This document shows positions 24,577-33,104 of a DNA stretch of 33,428 nucleotides, piece by piece. Numbering within the stretch: position 1 is the stretch's first letter; every line of letters starts with the position of its first letter. The stretch comes from Pseudomonadota bacterium (GTDB lineage: Bacteria; Pseudomonadota; Gammaproteobacteria; JAADHS01), in contig JAKACW010000048.1 of the NCBI GenBank assembly GCA_021821045.1, forward strand, positions 1 to 33,428, in the 5' to 3' direction. A program made the translations under genes and the position numbers. The notes under the pieces are model-generated. The model did not search any database and had not been told where the DNA came from. It saw only the letters and a list, made by a program, of their open reading frames with translations.

Positions 24577-26022
24577 ATGAATACGGTCAATCAAAAAGCA
24601 TGGCTGAGTCTTTATCTCCCCACGCTCGCCGTGGATGTCTTCAGCCGCGGCCGGGCAGACTCCTCCCCTTTAGCCGTCGCCGAAGGTCAAGGCCACAACC
24701 GGCGCGTGGTGCAGTGCAACGCCGGCGCCTATAACGCCGGTGTTCGCCCCGGCATGAAACTCGGCGCGGCCTTGGCTTTGGAATCGGGTCTGACGTTATG
24801 CGAACGCAACGAACAACTGGAACAGCAAGCCCTGCAGCAATTGGCCGCGTGGGGCTTGGGTTACACCTCCCATGTCAGTTTGAATTTCCCCAGTTGCGTT
24901 CTGCTCGAAGTGGGCGGCAGCCGCAAACTGTTCGGTGATGCGGTGGTGTTGGGACAGCGCATCGCCCAGGAGGTGAGCGCTTTGGGTTATACCGCGCAAC
25001 TGGCCGCGGCGCCCACGCCGTTGGGCGCGTATTGGTTATCGCGTGGCGGGAAAGAGTTGACCGAAGGATTCGCTACGCAAGCGGAATTTGATAAAGCGTT
25101 GGCGTCGTTGCCATTGGACGGACTCGATCTCGCCGCAGCCATCCTCGACGGTTTGAATAAATTGGGCATACGCCGCCTCGGCGAGTGCTTTCAACTGCCG
25201 CGCGATGGCTTGCGCCGCCGTTTCGGCAGAGAATTGTTAGTACGGCTCGATCAAGCTCGCGGCTTGCATCCCGATCCACAGCCGATATTTGTTCCGCCCC
25301 CTGCCTTCAACGCCGAACTCATCCTGCCGGCGGAAGTGTATGATCACGAAGCGCTGTTTTTCGGCGTCCATCGTTTGATATTGGATCTGTGCGGTTTTCT
25401 CGCGGCGCGCGAACTGGGAATGCAGCATTTTCAAATCGAACTGAGCCATCCGCGCTTGGCGCCCAGCGTGCTGCCTATCGGCTTAGTCAAGGCGACGCGC
25501 CGCGGCGAGCATTTGTCTTTGGTTGCGCGCGAGCGCTTGCAACAACTGTCGTTGCCGGCGGCGGTGGAAAAAATTCGTTTGCGCAGCGACGAACTCATGC
25601 CCTTGGCGGCGCGCAATGCCTCCTTGTTCGACCAAAGCCCCGCGTCCGCCATGACCGCCGAAGAATTCATCGAGCGTTTGCGCAGCCGTTTGGGCGATGC
25701 CGCCGTGCAGGGGCTTTGCCAAGTGGCGGAACACCGGCCGGAATACGCCTGGCGCGCCGGCGCACCGGGTGAAAAACAGCCAAGTTATTGCTGTCGCGGC
25801 CGCCCGCTGTGGTTACTGCCGGCGCCGAAACCCCTGCCCCCTCACGTTGCCGCTACGCTGACGCTGCGGAGCACCGCGGAGCGCATCGAAAGCGGCTGGT
25901 GGGATAGTCACGATGTCGCGCGCGATTATTTCGTCGCCCGCGCCGCCGGCGGCGAAACCTTGTGGGTCTTTCGCGAGCGACGGCCGCCCCACGGCTGGTA
26001 TATTCACGGCCTATTCGGCTAG
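24577..26022 (+). CDS. imuB: ImuB, Y-family polymerase-like SOS mutagenesis protein
   Basis: This 481-residue protein is of the DinB/UmuC fold but of the ImuB type, which lacks polymerase activity and links DnaE2 to the beta clamp. The start at 24577 (MNTVNQKAWLSLYLPTL) follows the SOS box; an ATG at 24439 would place REP and box DNA inside the gene. The catalytic acidic residues of true Y-family enzymes are missing at the N-terminus (LYLPTLAVDVF in place of DMDAFFASVE). Family features are NAGVRPGMKLGAALAL, LLEVGGSRKLFG, the little-finger/C-terminal region, and the tail FRERRPPHGWYIHGLFG. No dnaE2 follows, unlike the usual imuA-imuB-dnaE2 order. Confidence 0.93.
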   Translation: MNTVNQKAWLSLYLPTLAVDVFSRGRADSSPLAVAEGQGHNRRVVQCNAGAYNAGVRPGMKLGAALALESGLTLCERNEQLEQQALQQLAAWGLGYTSHVSLNFPSCVLLEVGGSRKLFGDAVVLGQRIAQEVSALGYTAQLAAAPTPLGAYWLSRGGKELTEGFATQAEFDKALASLPLDGLDLAAAILDGLNKLGIRRLGECFQLPRDGLRRRFGRELLVRLDQARGLHPDPQPIFVPPPAFNAELILPAEVYDHEALFFGVHRLILDLCGFLAARELGMQHFQIELSHPRLAPSVLPIGLVKATRRGEHLSLVARERLQQLSLPAAVEKIRLRSDELMPLAARNASLFDQSPASAMTAEEFIERLRSRLGDAAVQGLCQVAEHRPEYAWRAGAPGEKQPSYCCRGRPLWLLPAPKPLPPHVAATLTLRSTAERIESGWWDSHDVARDYFVARAAGGETLWVFRERRPPHGWYIHGLFG

Positions 26023-26236
26023 GGGGAGCCAACACGCCTTCATCACCGCGATCGTGGACGTCGCGCATTGTCCTAGTGCTCCAACGGTTTTTCATGGCTA
26101 CGATAGGCACTCACGCAGATTTAACAAGACGTATTAAATCTCTACACTAACTCTCCGTTTTTATGAATCTTTTCGCCCTGTTCTCCGCCACTTGTTAGGG
26201 TATGCGGCCGCTATATGTTGGGTTTCGAGATGTTTC

Positions 26237-26250
26237 TTGTTTGTAAACAA
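26237..26250 (+). promoter_or_regulatory. FNR/CRP-like 14-bp palindrome
   Basis: TTGTTTGTAAACAA is a perfect dyad (TTGTTT-GT-AAACAA). It has the length and half-site layout of an FNR/ANR box (TTGAT-N4-ATCAA), with one substitution per half. It lies about 160 nt before the cytochrome start. Oxygen or redox control would suit a multiheme cytochrome, but this is inference. Confidence 0.35.
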
Positions 26251-26350
26251 TTTCTAAAGCCTCAATTCTGCGCGGCCGATAGCCTTTTCATACGAAGCAT
26301 CCGCCGTGGCGGGCTGCGGGCTTCCTCCGCAACCCGCGACGCGTAGGACT

Positions 26351-26370
26351 GTGACGGTTGAAACCGTCAC
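26351..26370 (+). promoter_or_regulatory. 9-bp inverted repeat in the cytochrome leader
   Basis: GTGACGGTT (26351-26359) and AACCGTCAC (26362-26370) are exact reverse complements separated by 2 nt. It could be an operator or an RNA stem with its inner pair opened. It is 38 nt upstream of the proposed TTG start. Confidence 0.45.
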
Positions 26371-26389
26371 CCAAGAACAATGTAAGAAA

Positions 26390-26403
26390 CCCTTGTAAGG
26401 GGG
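26390..26403 (+). promoter_or_regulatory. Hairpin overlapping the ribosome-binding site
   Basis: CCCT-TGTA-AGGG forms a 4-bp hairpin whose 3' arm is part of the AAGGGGG ribosome-binding site (26397-26403). The TTG start at 26409 follows after 5 nt. A weak start plus partial masking suggests low or regulated translation. Confidence 0.35.
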
Positions 26404-26408
26404 CCAGG

Positions 26409-29400
26409 TTGGATAAGCACAGCTACCGCGACAATCTTCGATGGCTCATCATTCTCGCCATTGCGCTGCTCGGCAACGTCAGCCTAGTGGCCAATGCGCA
26501 GATCGGCGTGAGCGGTTTCGATCACACCAGCACAGGCTTTGCGCTCGAAGGTGTTCATGCATCGTTGACTTGCGAGTCCTGCCACGTGCGCGGCGTATTC
26601 AATGGCACGCCGGCCACATGCAACAGCTGTCATAACGGCAGCATCGCCGACGGCAAGCCACCCGACCACATCCCCACCAATGCCGAGTGCGACGTTTGCC
26701 ATAACAATCAAGTAGGCAGTTGGAACTTTTTTGCCGCAGGTTTCGATCATGCGACCGTGACGGGCACCTGCGTCAGTTGCCACAACGGCAGCCGCGCCAC
26801 CGGAAAGAACGCCGATCATGTTCCCACCACGAACACCTGCGACAGTTGTCACCTCACGGCTGCGTGGGTGCCGGTGATGGTCGACCACAGCCAAGTGCGC
26901 GGCACATGCTACGGCTGTCACAACGGCAACATCGCCGGTGGCAAATCGGCCGATCACATGGCGACCACCAACGTGTGCGAGGATTGTCACCGCGACGCTG
27001 CTTGGGTGCCTGTTGTCACCGTGAATCACGCCCATGTGTTGGGCACCTGCGCCAGCTGTCATAACGGCGTGATCGCGCTGGGCAAGACCGCCGCCCATAT
27101 TCCCACCACCGCCGACTGCGAGACATGCCATGACACGTCCGCTTTCAGTGCGGCGGTTTTCACCCACGACAACATCAGCAGCGGGTGCGGCGGTTGCCAC
27201 AACGGCGTGAGCGCCACGGGCAAGACGCCGAACCACATCGCATCGACCTCCGTTTGTGAGGCATGCCATGTCTCGACAGCGTGGGTACCCATCGTCACCG
27301 TCGATCACGCACACGTTATGGGCGCCTGCGCCGTGTGCCACAACGGCACCGCCGCGACCGGCAAGACACCCAATCACATCGCGACCAGCAATGCCTGCGA
27401 GGCCTGTCACGTTAGCAGCGCGTGGATACCCGTGCGCGCGGTTGACCATGGCCAGGTTCAAGGCAGTTGCTCAAGCTGTCATAACGGCACCACGGCGACC
27501 GGCAAGTCGGTCAACCATATTCCGACGACGGCCGAGTGCGACACCTGCCACGCGACGGTTGCCTGGAACACGGCCACTTACGATCACAGCGGCGTCACGG
27601 GCAATTGCACCAGTTGCCATAACGGCACCAACGCGACGGGTAAGTCGGCCAACCACATCTCGACGACCGCGACCTGCGAAGCGTGCCATACCACCATCGC
27701 CTGGGCGCCGACTCGAATCGTCGATCATACCCAGGTGCTTGGCGTATGCTCGGCTTGCCATAACGGCGGCAGCGCAACCGGAAAATCGGTCAACCACATC
27801 CCGACAACGGCGGAGTGCGACACCTGCCACGACACGACGGCGTGGAATACCGCAGTTTTCGACCACACCGGAATCACCAACAACTGTTCCGGCTGCCACA
27901 ACGGCGTCGCCGCCACCGGCAAGAACGCCGCGCACATCAATACCAGCAATACCTGCGAGGGGTGTCATAGCACGACGGCGTTCGCTCCCGCGATAACCGT
28001 CGACCATACGGAAGTCCGCGGCACCTGCGCCAGTTGCCACAACGGCACCCTCGCAACCGGCAAAGCGGCCACGCACATCCGCAGCACCGACCAGTGCGAC
28101 GCGTGCCACGTGACCAACGCGTGGCGTCCGGTGCCCGCGGTCGACCACACCCAAGTGCTCGGCGTGTGCTCAAGTTGTCATAACGGCGCAATCGCGACGG
28201 GCAAATCGCCGAATCACATCGTGACCAGCGACGAGTGCGACACCTGCCATAACACCGTTGACTGGAGCGCCGCGACCTTCAATCACACAGGCATCGTCGA
28301 CAACTGCACCCAATGTCACAACGGCACCAACGCCGTTGGCAAAGCGGCCGCCCACATCAACACGACCACGGCCTGCGAAGCCTGCCATATCACCACCGCC
28401 TGGGTGCCGACGCGCACCGTGGACCATAGCCAGGTGCTGGGCACCTGTTCGAGCTGCCACAACGGCACGACGGCGATGGGCAAAACAGTCAACCATATTC
28501 CGACCGTCGCCGAGTGCGACGTCTGCCACACCACGATCACCTTCAACACGGCCGTGTTCGACCACACCGGCGTGACCGGCAACTGCTTCAGCTGCCACAA
28601 CGGCGTCAGTGCCACGGGCAAGTCGGCCAACCATATTTTGACCAGCACCACCTGCGAGGCGTGTCACGCCACGGCGGCATGGGTGCCGGAATTGCGCGTG
28701 GACCATTCCCAGGTTCAGGGAAGCTGCGCCAGCTGTCACAACGGCACCAGTGCAACCGGCAAGCCCGCCAATCATATTCGTACCACCAACATGTGCGATG
28801 CCTGCCACAACAGCAACGCCTGGCTGCCGGTTCTTCTAGTCGATCACACGCAAGTGCAAGGGGTCTGCTCGAGCTGCCACAATGGCACGATCTCGACGGG
28901 CAAGTCCGTCAATCATGTCGCCACGACGCTGGAGTGCGATCGCTGCCATAGCACGACGGCGTGGACGCCGGCCGGGTTTGATCATACGGGCATAACTGAC
29001 GGCTGCAGCACCTGCCACAACGGAACGACGGCGATCGGCAAATCCGCCGGTCACATCACCTCGACCAATTTGTGCGAAACCTGCCACGCCACCAACGTCT
29101 GGCGACCGGTCCTGCGCGTAGACCACACGCAAGTGCTCGGTGTCTGCTCGAGTTGCCACAACGGCACGACGGCAAGCGGCAAGTCCGCCAACCACGTGCC
29201 TACGACCTTTGAATGCGATCGCTGCCATACCACTAATGCCTGGACACCGGCGACGTTCGACCACACCGGAATCTCCAGCAATTGCCTCAGCTGCCACAAC
29301 GGCACGACGGCGACCGGCAAGTCGGGTAGCCATATCGCCAGCTCCGGCGTTTGCGAAGCCTGCCATACCACGAATGCGTGGGAGCCGGTGCGCACAGTGG

Positions 29401-30260
29401 ATCACGCGCAAGTGCAAGGGTCATGCTCGAGCTGTCACAACGGCACGACGGCAACCGGCAAATCGGGCAGTCACATCGCCAGCTCCAACGTGTGCGACGC
29501 GTGCCACAGCACCAATCGCTGGAGTCCGGTCACCACAGTCGATCACGCCGAAGTTCAAGGCAGCTGCTCGGCCTGTCACAACGGCACCACGGCAACCGGC
29601 AAACCGGCGAACCACATTCAAACCACACAGGAGTGCGATCGCTGCCACAGCAACAACGCCTGGCTGCCGGCCGGCTTCGACCACACCGGCATCACCAACA
29701 ACTGTTCGAGTTGTCATAACGGCACGACGGCCGGCGGCAAGTCCAACAATCACATCAGTTCAAGCAACGTGTGCGAAGCCTGCCACAGCACGACCTCTTG
29801 GCAGCCGGCAGTCCGGGTCGACCATACGCAAGTACAAGGCAGTTGCTCGAGCTGCCACAACGGCAATGCCGCGCAGGGCAAGTCAAGCGGGCACTTCGTC
29901 ACCACACGCGAATGTAACGTCTGTCACTCAACCAATGCGTGGGCACCGGTGACTTATCGCCACACATCGTCGAACTACCCCGGTGATCACAACTCGAGCG
30001 TGACTTGCCGCGACTGCCACGGCGGCAACACGGAAGCGGCGACCTGGACATCGGCAACGTACAGACCCGATTGCGCCGGCTGCCACGCGAATGACTACGA
30101 CGCTGGCGAGCACAGGAAGACTCAATCCCCGTCCACAAACTATAGCGTGTCCGAGCTGCGAGACTGCTCGGGGCCATGCCACACCTACACGGACTCCAGC
30201 CTCACCACGATCGCGAACCGCCGCGACAGCGAACATCGTGCCCGCGACGGGGACTGGTAA
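26409..30260 (+). CDS. Giant secreted multiheme cytochrome c (about 52 hemes) with ten-heme super-repeat
   Basis: This 1283-residue protein starts at the TTG at 26409, chosen because AAGGGGG is 5 nt upstream and it gives a clean signal peptide (LIILAIALLGNVSLVANA, cleavage about residue 30). A TTG at 26358 is an in-frame alternative. I count 51 CxxCH motifs and a final CxxxCH (CSGPCH), roughly one heme per 24 residues. The repeating two-heme unit reads C(E/D)ACHxTxAWxPV, VDHxQVxGxC, SSCHNGTTATGK, SxNHIxTT. Units are 47 residues (VDH type) or 46 (FDH type). Hemes 7-46 form four blocks of 233 residues with order 47-46-47-47-46. Non-CxxCH His in VDH/FDH and NHI occur once per heme, enough for bis-His ligation. 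The C-terminus has three variant heme sites and a basic tail ending HRARDGDW. There is no membrane anchor or other domain. It is probably a periplasmic or extracellular electron conduit or store; no substrate is implied. Confidence 0.93.
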   Translation: MDKHSYRDNLRWLIILAIALLGNVSLVANAQIGVSGFDHTSTGFALEGVHASLTCESCHVRGVFNGTPATCNSCHNGSIADGKPPDHIPTNAECDVCHNNQVGSWNFFAAGFDHATVTGTCVSCHNGSRATGKNADHVPTTNTCDSCHLTAAWVPVMVDHSQVRGTCYGCHNGNIAGGKSADHMATTNVCEDCHRDAAWVPVVTVNHAHVLGTCASCHNGVIALGKTAAHIPTTADCETCHDTSAFSAAVFTHDNISSGCGGCHNGVSATGKTPNHIASTSVCEACHVSTAWVPIVTVDHAHVMGACAVCHNGTAATGKTPNHIATSNACEACHVSSAWIPVRAVDHGQVQGSCSSCHNGTTATGKSVNHIPTTAECDTCHATVAWNTATYDHSGVTGNCTSCHNGTNATGKSANHISTTATCEACHTTIAWAPTRIVDHTQVLGVCSACHNGGSATGKSVNHIPTTAECDTCHDTTAWNTAVFDHTGITNNCSGCHNGVAATGKNAAHINTSNTCEGCHSTTAFAPAITVDHTEVRGTCASCHNGTLATGKAATHIRSTDQCDACHVTNAWRPVPAVDHTQVLGVCSSCHNGAIATGKSPNHIVTSDECDTCHNTVDWSAATFNHTGIVDNCTQCHNGTNAVGKAAAHINTTTACEACHITTAWVPTRTVDHSQVLGTCSSCHNGTTAMGKTVNHIPTVAECDVCHTTITFNTAVFDHTGVTGNCFSCHNGVSATGKSANHILTSTTCEACHATAAWVPELRVDHSQVQGSCASCHNGTSATGKPANHIRTTNMCDACHNSNAWLPVLLVDHTQVQGVCSSCHNGTISTGKSVNHVATTLECDRCHSTTAWTPAGFDHTGITDGCSTCHNGTTAIGKSAGHITSTNLCETCHATNVWRPVLRVDHTQVLGVCSSCHNGTTASGKSANHVPTTFECDRCHTTNAWTPATFDHTGISSNCLSCHNGTTATGKSGSHIASSGVCEACHTTNAWEPVRTVDHAQVQGSCSSCHNGTTATGKSGSHIASSNVCDACHSTNRWSPVTTVDHAEVQGSCSACHNGTTATGKPANHIQTTQECDRCHSNNAWLPAGFDHTGITNNCSSCHNGTTAGGKSNNHISSSNVCEACHSTTSWQPAVRVDHTQVQGSCSSCHNGNAAQGKSSGHFVTTRECNVCHSTNAWAPVTYRHTSSNYPGDHNSSVTCRDCHGGNTEAATWTSATYRPDCAGCHANDYDAGEHRKTQSPSTNYSVSELRDCSGPCHTYTDSSLTTIANRRDSEHRARDGDW
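26976..29771 (+). repeat. Four tandem 699-nt ten-heme blocks inside the cytochrome gene
   Basis: Equivalent Cys codons that open each block lie at 26976, 27675, 28374 and 29073, and again at 29772 where the partial fifth block begins. The spacing is exactly 699 nt every time. Each block encodes five two-heme units in the order 47-46-47-47-46 residues. DNA of the blocks has diverged considerably (by eye about two thirds to three quarters identical between neighbours) but without any net insertion or deletion. Confidence 0.9.
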
Positions 30261-30555
30261 GTTCCATCGGATTCTCAAAACCCGCCCCTTTGCCTGCAGA
30301 ACCGTCGGCACTGACGCCCTCCGGTAGACGCCCGACTGGACTCGGAACCTGTCTTGGTTCTGATCACATTCCTACTGCTGGGATATGGAATAATGGGCGC
30401 GATCTCCGAGTTTGCCAATCAAATAATCCGCGGTTCGTTAAAGGCTACAGACATTCGTCCGTTACATCTTCGACACGAACGGCGATCGCGCCTAGAAAAT
30501 GTGCGCTAACAATTCCGCCAATCGATTAACAAAACCGCGACACGGGAGAAGTACT
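30261..30555. other. Intergenic region after the cytochrome
   Basis: About 295 nt with no gene, no clear terminator stem with T-run and no recognised promoter. The size leaves room for a separate promoter of the rhodanese-like gene, but I cannot point to one. Confidence 0.35.
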
Positions 30556-31179
30556 ATGGGAAGTATTCTGCGCACGACCTCCTCAGTTTTTGCTGCACTG
30601 ACGCTGCTGCTCGGTGCGGCGTTGGCTCACGCCGAAGACGGCGTGCCGATCGGCGAAGCCGCCGCCGCCCAGGAAAGAACCTACGCAAAAGCCGTGAAAC
30701 TGCCTGCCTTCACGATGAACGGGACCAAATTGATCCAAGATCGTGCCATGGCCCTGCCCGAGGCGTTCAAGAATCCGGCCGCACGACTGTGCAAACCGTT
30801 TTGCGTGCAGCCGGCGACGGTCGACGGCGCAACAACAGTCACGCTGGAAGATTTCCCGAAAATGGCCGACGACATCAACTCCGGTAAGATCCTTTTGGTC
30901 GACATGCGCACGCCGGACTGGTACGAGAAAGAAACCCTACCGGGATCGATCAACATCCCCTACTCCGACCTCACTGGGCCGACGACCAAAGCCAAAGCCC
31001 GCATGAACAAATTGCAGGGCAAAGACATCATTGCGTTCTGCAACGGCTGGTGGTGCGGCCAAAGCCCGACCGGCATCAAAGCCCTGCAGCAGTTGGGCTA
31101 CAGCGGAAAGATCTACTACTTCCGCGGCGGCAACCAAGACTGGGCCGATGCCGGGCTGCCATCCGTAAAGCCAAACTAA
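30556..31179 (+). CDS. Secreted rhodanese-like protein
   Basis: This 207-residue protein starts at the ATG at 30556 (GGGAGAAG upstream); an ATG at 30499 would bury the signal peptide. The signal peptide ends ALAHA at about residue 26. A preamble at about 27-95 carries a CKPFC pair (Cys79, Cys83). A rhodanese domain follows at about 95-205: ILLVDMRTPDWYE, then the LPGSINIPY motif, the active loop FCNGWWCGQSP with Cys162 and Cys167, and YYFRGGNQDWADAGLP. Rhodaneses move sulfane sulfur through a Cys persulfide; the extra cysteines suggest persulfide transfer or a disulfide. It acts in the periplasm. It stands between the giant cytochrome and a chemoreceptor. Enzymatic activity is not certain because the loop differs from the standard C-R-x-G-x-R form. 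Confidence 0.88.
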   Translation: MGSILRTTSSVFAALTLLLGAALAHAEDGVPIGEAAAAQERTYAKAVKLPAFTMNGTKLIQDRAMALPEAFKNPAARLCKPFCVQPATVDGATTVTLEDFPKMADDINSGKILLVDMRTPDWYEKETLPGSINIPYSDLTGPTTKAKARMNKLQGKDIIAFCNGWWCGQSPTGIKALQQLGYSGKIYYFRGGNQDWADAGLPSVKPN

Positions 31180-31227
31180 CTGGGGCAATGGTGTAACGGC
31201 TGATAGCACGGTCACCGAGGAACAAGA

Positions 31228-33096
31228 ATGAAGGACATGTTTTCTGCTCACTTGCGTATCGTCTCGCAGTTACGGATTCTGCTGGGCGTTTCCTTCGTCA
31301 TTTTCGCCTCGGTGATCGGTCTAAACTATCTCGCAATCGGCGAGGTGCAGGAGTTAAACGGGGAACTGCGCGACGGCGCATTGGCCGATCGCGCCCGATG
31401 GACGCGGGCGCAAGCGCAAATCGCCGAAGCCGAAGTGATCCGCATGCAATTTATCACCACGCGCGATGCCGCTCTAGCGGCGGACTTGTCGGCAAAACTC
31501 AGTCAGGCTCGCCAGGAGTTAGCCCCCGTCAGCGGCCTCACTGTCGAAAAAGTATTCAAGAGTCTGGACGAGTACGGAAGCAATTTCGCCGCGCTGGCCG
31601 ATACGGACGGCAAGCGCATCGCGCAGAGCAATGAATTGAAAGACGACCGGACAGCATTGGAAACGTTGGTGTACGAAGCCGAGGACGCCTCGCTGGAAAG
31701 CGCAATCGCAGAACTTCTCGTCGCCGAGATGACCTATTTCTCCGCGACATCGCCCGCTTCCGCGAACTCTGTGCGCGTGTTTCTCGATCGTTTTCTTAGG
31801 GATACGGCTGACAAGGCCGCAGGTGCCAAGATCTCCGAGGCAGTGCGTGAATATCGAAATACTTATGACAGTCTTGTCGACACCAACAAGCGAATCGACG
31901 ACTTCGCACTTGCGCTGGGTAGCACGGCAAAAACGATGGTCGCGCTGGCCGATCGAGGTTTAGATGAAGCGGCGGAAGTCGCCCGTCGAAGCATTGAAGC
32001 CGAGCAGCAATCGGTTGCGCAGACGCGTCACCAAAGCCTTCTGTGGACCGGCGTTGCGTTGATCGTGGTGATCGCGTTCTCGATCGTCTTCGAACGATCG
32101 CTCAAGATTCGCGTTGCGCAGTTGTTAAGAGGTTTGGAAACGCTGGCGCAAGGCGATTTGCGAATGCGATTCGGCGCGCCGGCGGATTCCGCAAATGAGT
32201 TATCTCGGATTATGCGCCAGGCGGACATCATGGCGGATCGCTTCCAGGGGCTGATCCGAGACATGGAGGAGTCGTCCAGCCAACTGGCCTCGGCGGCGGA
32301 AGAAATGAGCGTGGTAACGGAAGAAAACAGCAAGGACGTGCGCCGCCAACAGGCGGAGACGGATCAGGTCGCCTCGGCGATGAACGAAGTGTCCACGACT
32401 GTGGAACAAATGGCGGGAAACGCGCAGCAAGCCGCACGAGCCGCTGAGCAAGCAGGCAATGACGCCGACAAAGGCCGTCAAGTCGTTCTACAGGCAGTGG
32501 AAGCCATTAACATCGTCGCTGGCGAGGTCGAAAAGGTTGCCGGTGTGATGCAGAAGGTCGAGAGCGACAGCGCAAGCATCGCTCGCGTCGTCGAGATCAT
32601 CAAGGCGATCGCCGATCAGACCAACCTACTGGCATTGAACGCCGCCATTGAGGCGGCGCGAGCGGGCGATCAGGGTCGCGGTTTCGCGGTCGTCGCGGAC
32701 GAAGTACGAACCCTCGCCTCGCGCACTCAGCAGTCGACGAACGAGATTCAGAACATCATTGATCAACTCCAGGGCGGTACCTCGCAGGCTGCGGAGGTTA
32801 TGCTGCAGGCCCAGCATCTTGCCCAAGACAGTGTGACAAAAGCAGCGGAAGCCGGCACGTCATTCGACGCGGTGACATCGGCCGTCGCTACCATCAGCGA
32901 AATGAACTCCGTTATCGCCCAAGCAGCAGAACAGCACTGCGCCGTATCAGAAGACATCAACCGGAGCATTTCCAACATCACCCAGGTGGCGGATGAAACC
33001 TCGAGCCGTACTCAGCAGGCCGCGAGCGCTTCCGAACAACTGGCGCAATTGGCCGAACAACTGCGCGCGCAGGTTCAGCGGTTCAAAGTTCAGTAG
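31228..33096 (+). CDS. Methyl-accepting chemotaxis protein
   Basis: This 622-residue chemoreceptor has transmembrane helices at about 16-36 and 271-288, enclosing an all-helical periplasmic sensor of about 234 residues, a size that fits the helical bimodular (HBM) type, known to bind small organic acids. A HAMP domain covers about 289-345. The long cytoplasmic coiled coil has the conserved tip [20 protein letters not shown] and [15 protein letters not shown], where it contacts CheA and CheW. The C-terminus (QRFKVQ) lacks a CheR-tethering pentapeptide. It starts at 31228 with GAGGAAC upstream and lies 48 nt behind the rhodanese-like gene, so co-transcription is likely. The ligand cannot be read from sequence; the HBM assignment is inference from size and helicity. 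Confidence 0.93.
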   Translation: MKDMFSAHLRIVSQLRILLGVSFVIFASVIGLNYLAIGEVQELNGELRDGALADRARWTRAQAQIAEAEVIRMQFITTRDAALAADLSAKLSQARQELAPVSGLTVEKVFKSLDEYGSNFAALADTDGKRIAQSNELKDDRTALETLVYEAEDASLESAIAELLVAEMTYFSATSPASANSVRVFLDRFLRDTADKAAGAKISEAVREYRNTYDSLVDTNKRIDDFALALGSTAKTMVALADRGLDEAAEVARRSIEAEQQSVAQTRHQSLLWTGVALIVVIAFSIVFERSLKIRVAQLLRGLETLAQGDLRMRFGAPADSANELSRIMRQADIMADRFQGLIRDMEESSSQLASAAEEMSVVTEENSKDVRRQQAETDQVASAMNEVSTTVEQMAGNAQQAARAAEQAGNDADKGRQVVLQAVEAINIVAGEVEKVAGVMQKVESDSASIARVVEIIKAIADQTNLLALNAAIEAARAGDQGRGFAVVADEVRTLASRTQQSTNEIQNIIDQLQGGTSQAAEVMLQAQHLAQDSVTKAAEAGTSFDAVTSAVATISEMNSVIAQAAEQHCAVSEDINRSISNITQVADETSSRTQQAASASEQLAQLAEQLRAQVQRFKVQ

Positions 33097-33104
33097 CGAA
33101 GACT

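Larger units (their letters stand above)
26023..26408. other. Intergenic leader of the giant cytochrome gene
   Basis: About 390 nt without a gene. The left part is AT-rich (26110-26270) and may hold the promoter. It contains a 14-bp palindrome at 26237-26250, a GC-rich segment that can form a short stem (26309-26336), a 9-bp inverted repeat at 26351-26370, and a small hairpin over the ribosome-binding site. I compared the GC-rich part with the c-di-GMP (GEMM) riboswitch pattern and did not find it. Confidence 0.5.

Noticed and set aside
26290-26408. Possible c-di-GMP (GEMM) riboswitch before the multiheme cytochrome
   Set aside because: Such switches precede cytochromes in Geobacter, but the conserved GGACGCAAAGCC core and tetraloop receptor are not present here.
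26484-29753. Long open frames antisense and in a second frame within the cytochrome gene (up to about 325 codons)
   Set aside because: They arise from the repeated GC-rich coding sequence, carry no family features or ribosome-binding sites, and repeat with the same period as the cytochrome.
26976-29771. Regularly spaced repeats that could suggest a CRISPR array or satellite DNA
   Set aside because: The period is about 140 nt with coding spacers in frame throughout; no short identical repeats with unique 30-40 nt spacers and no cas genes.
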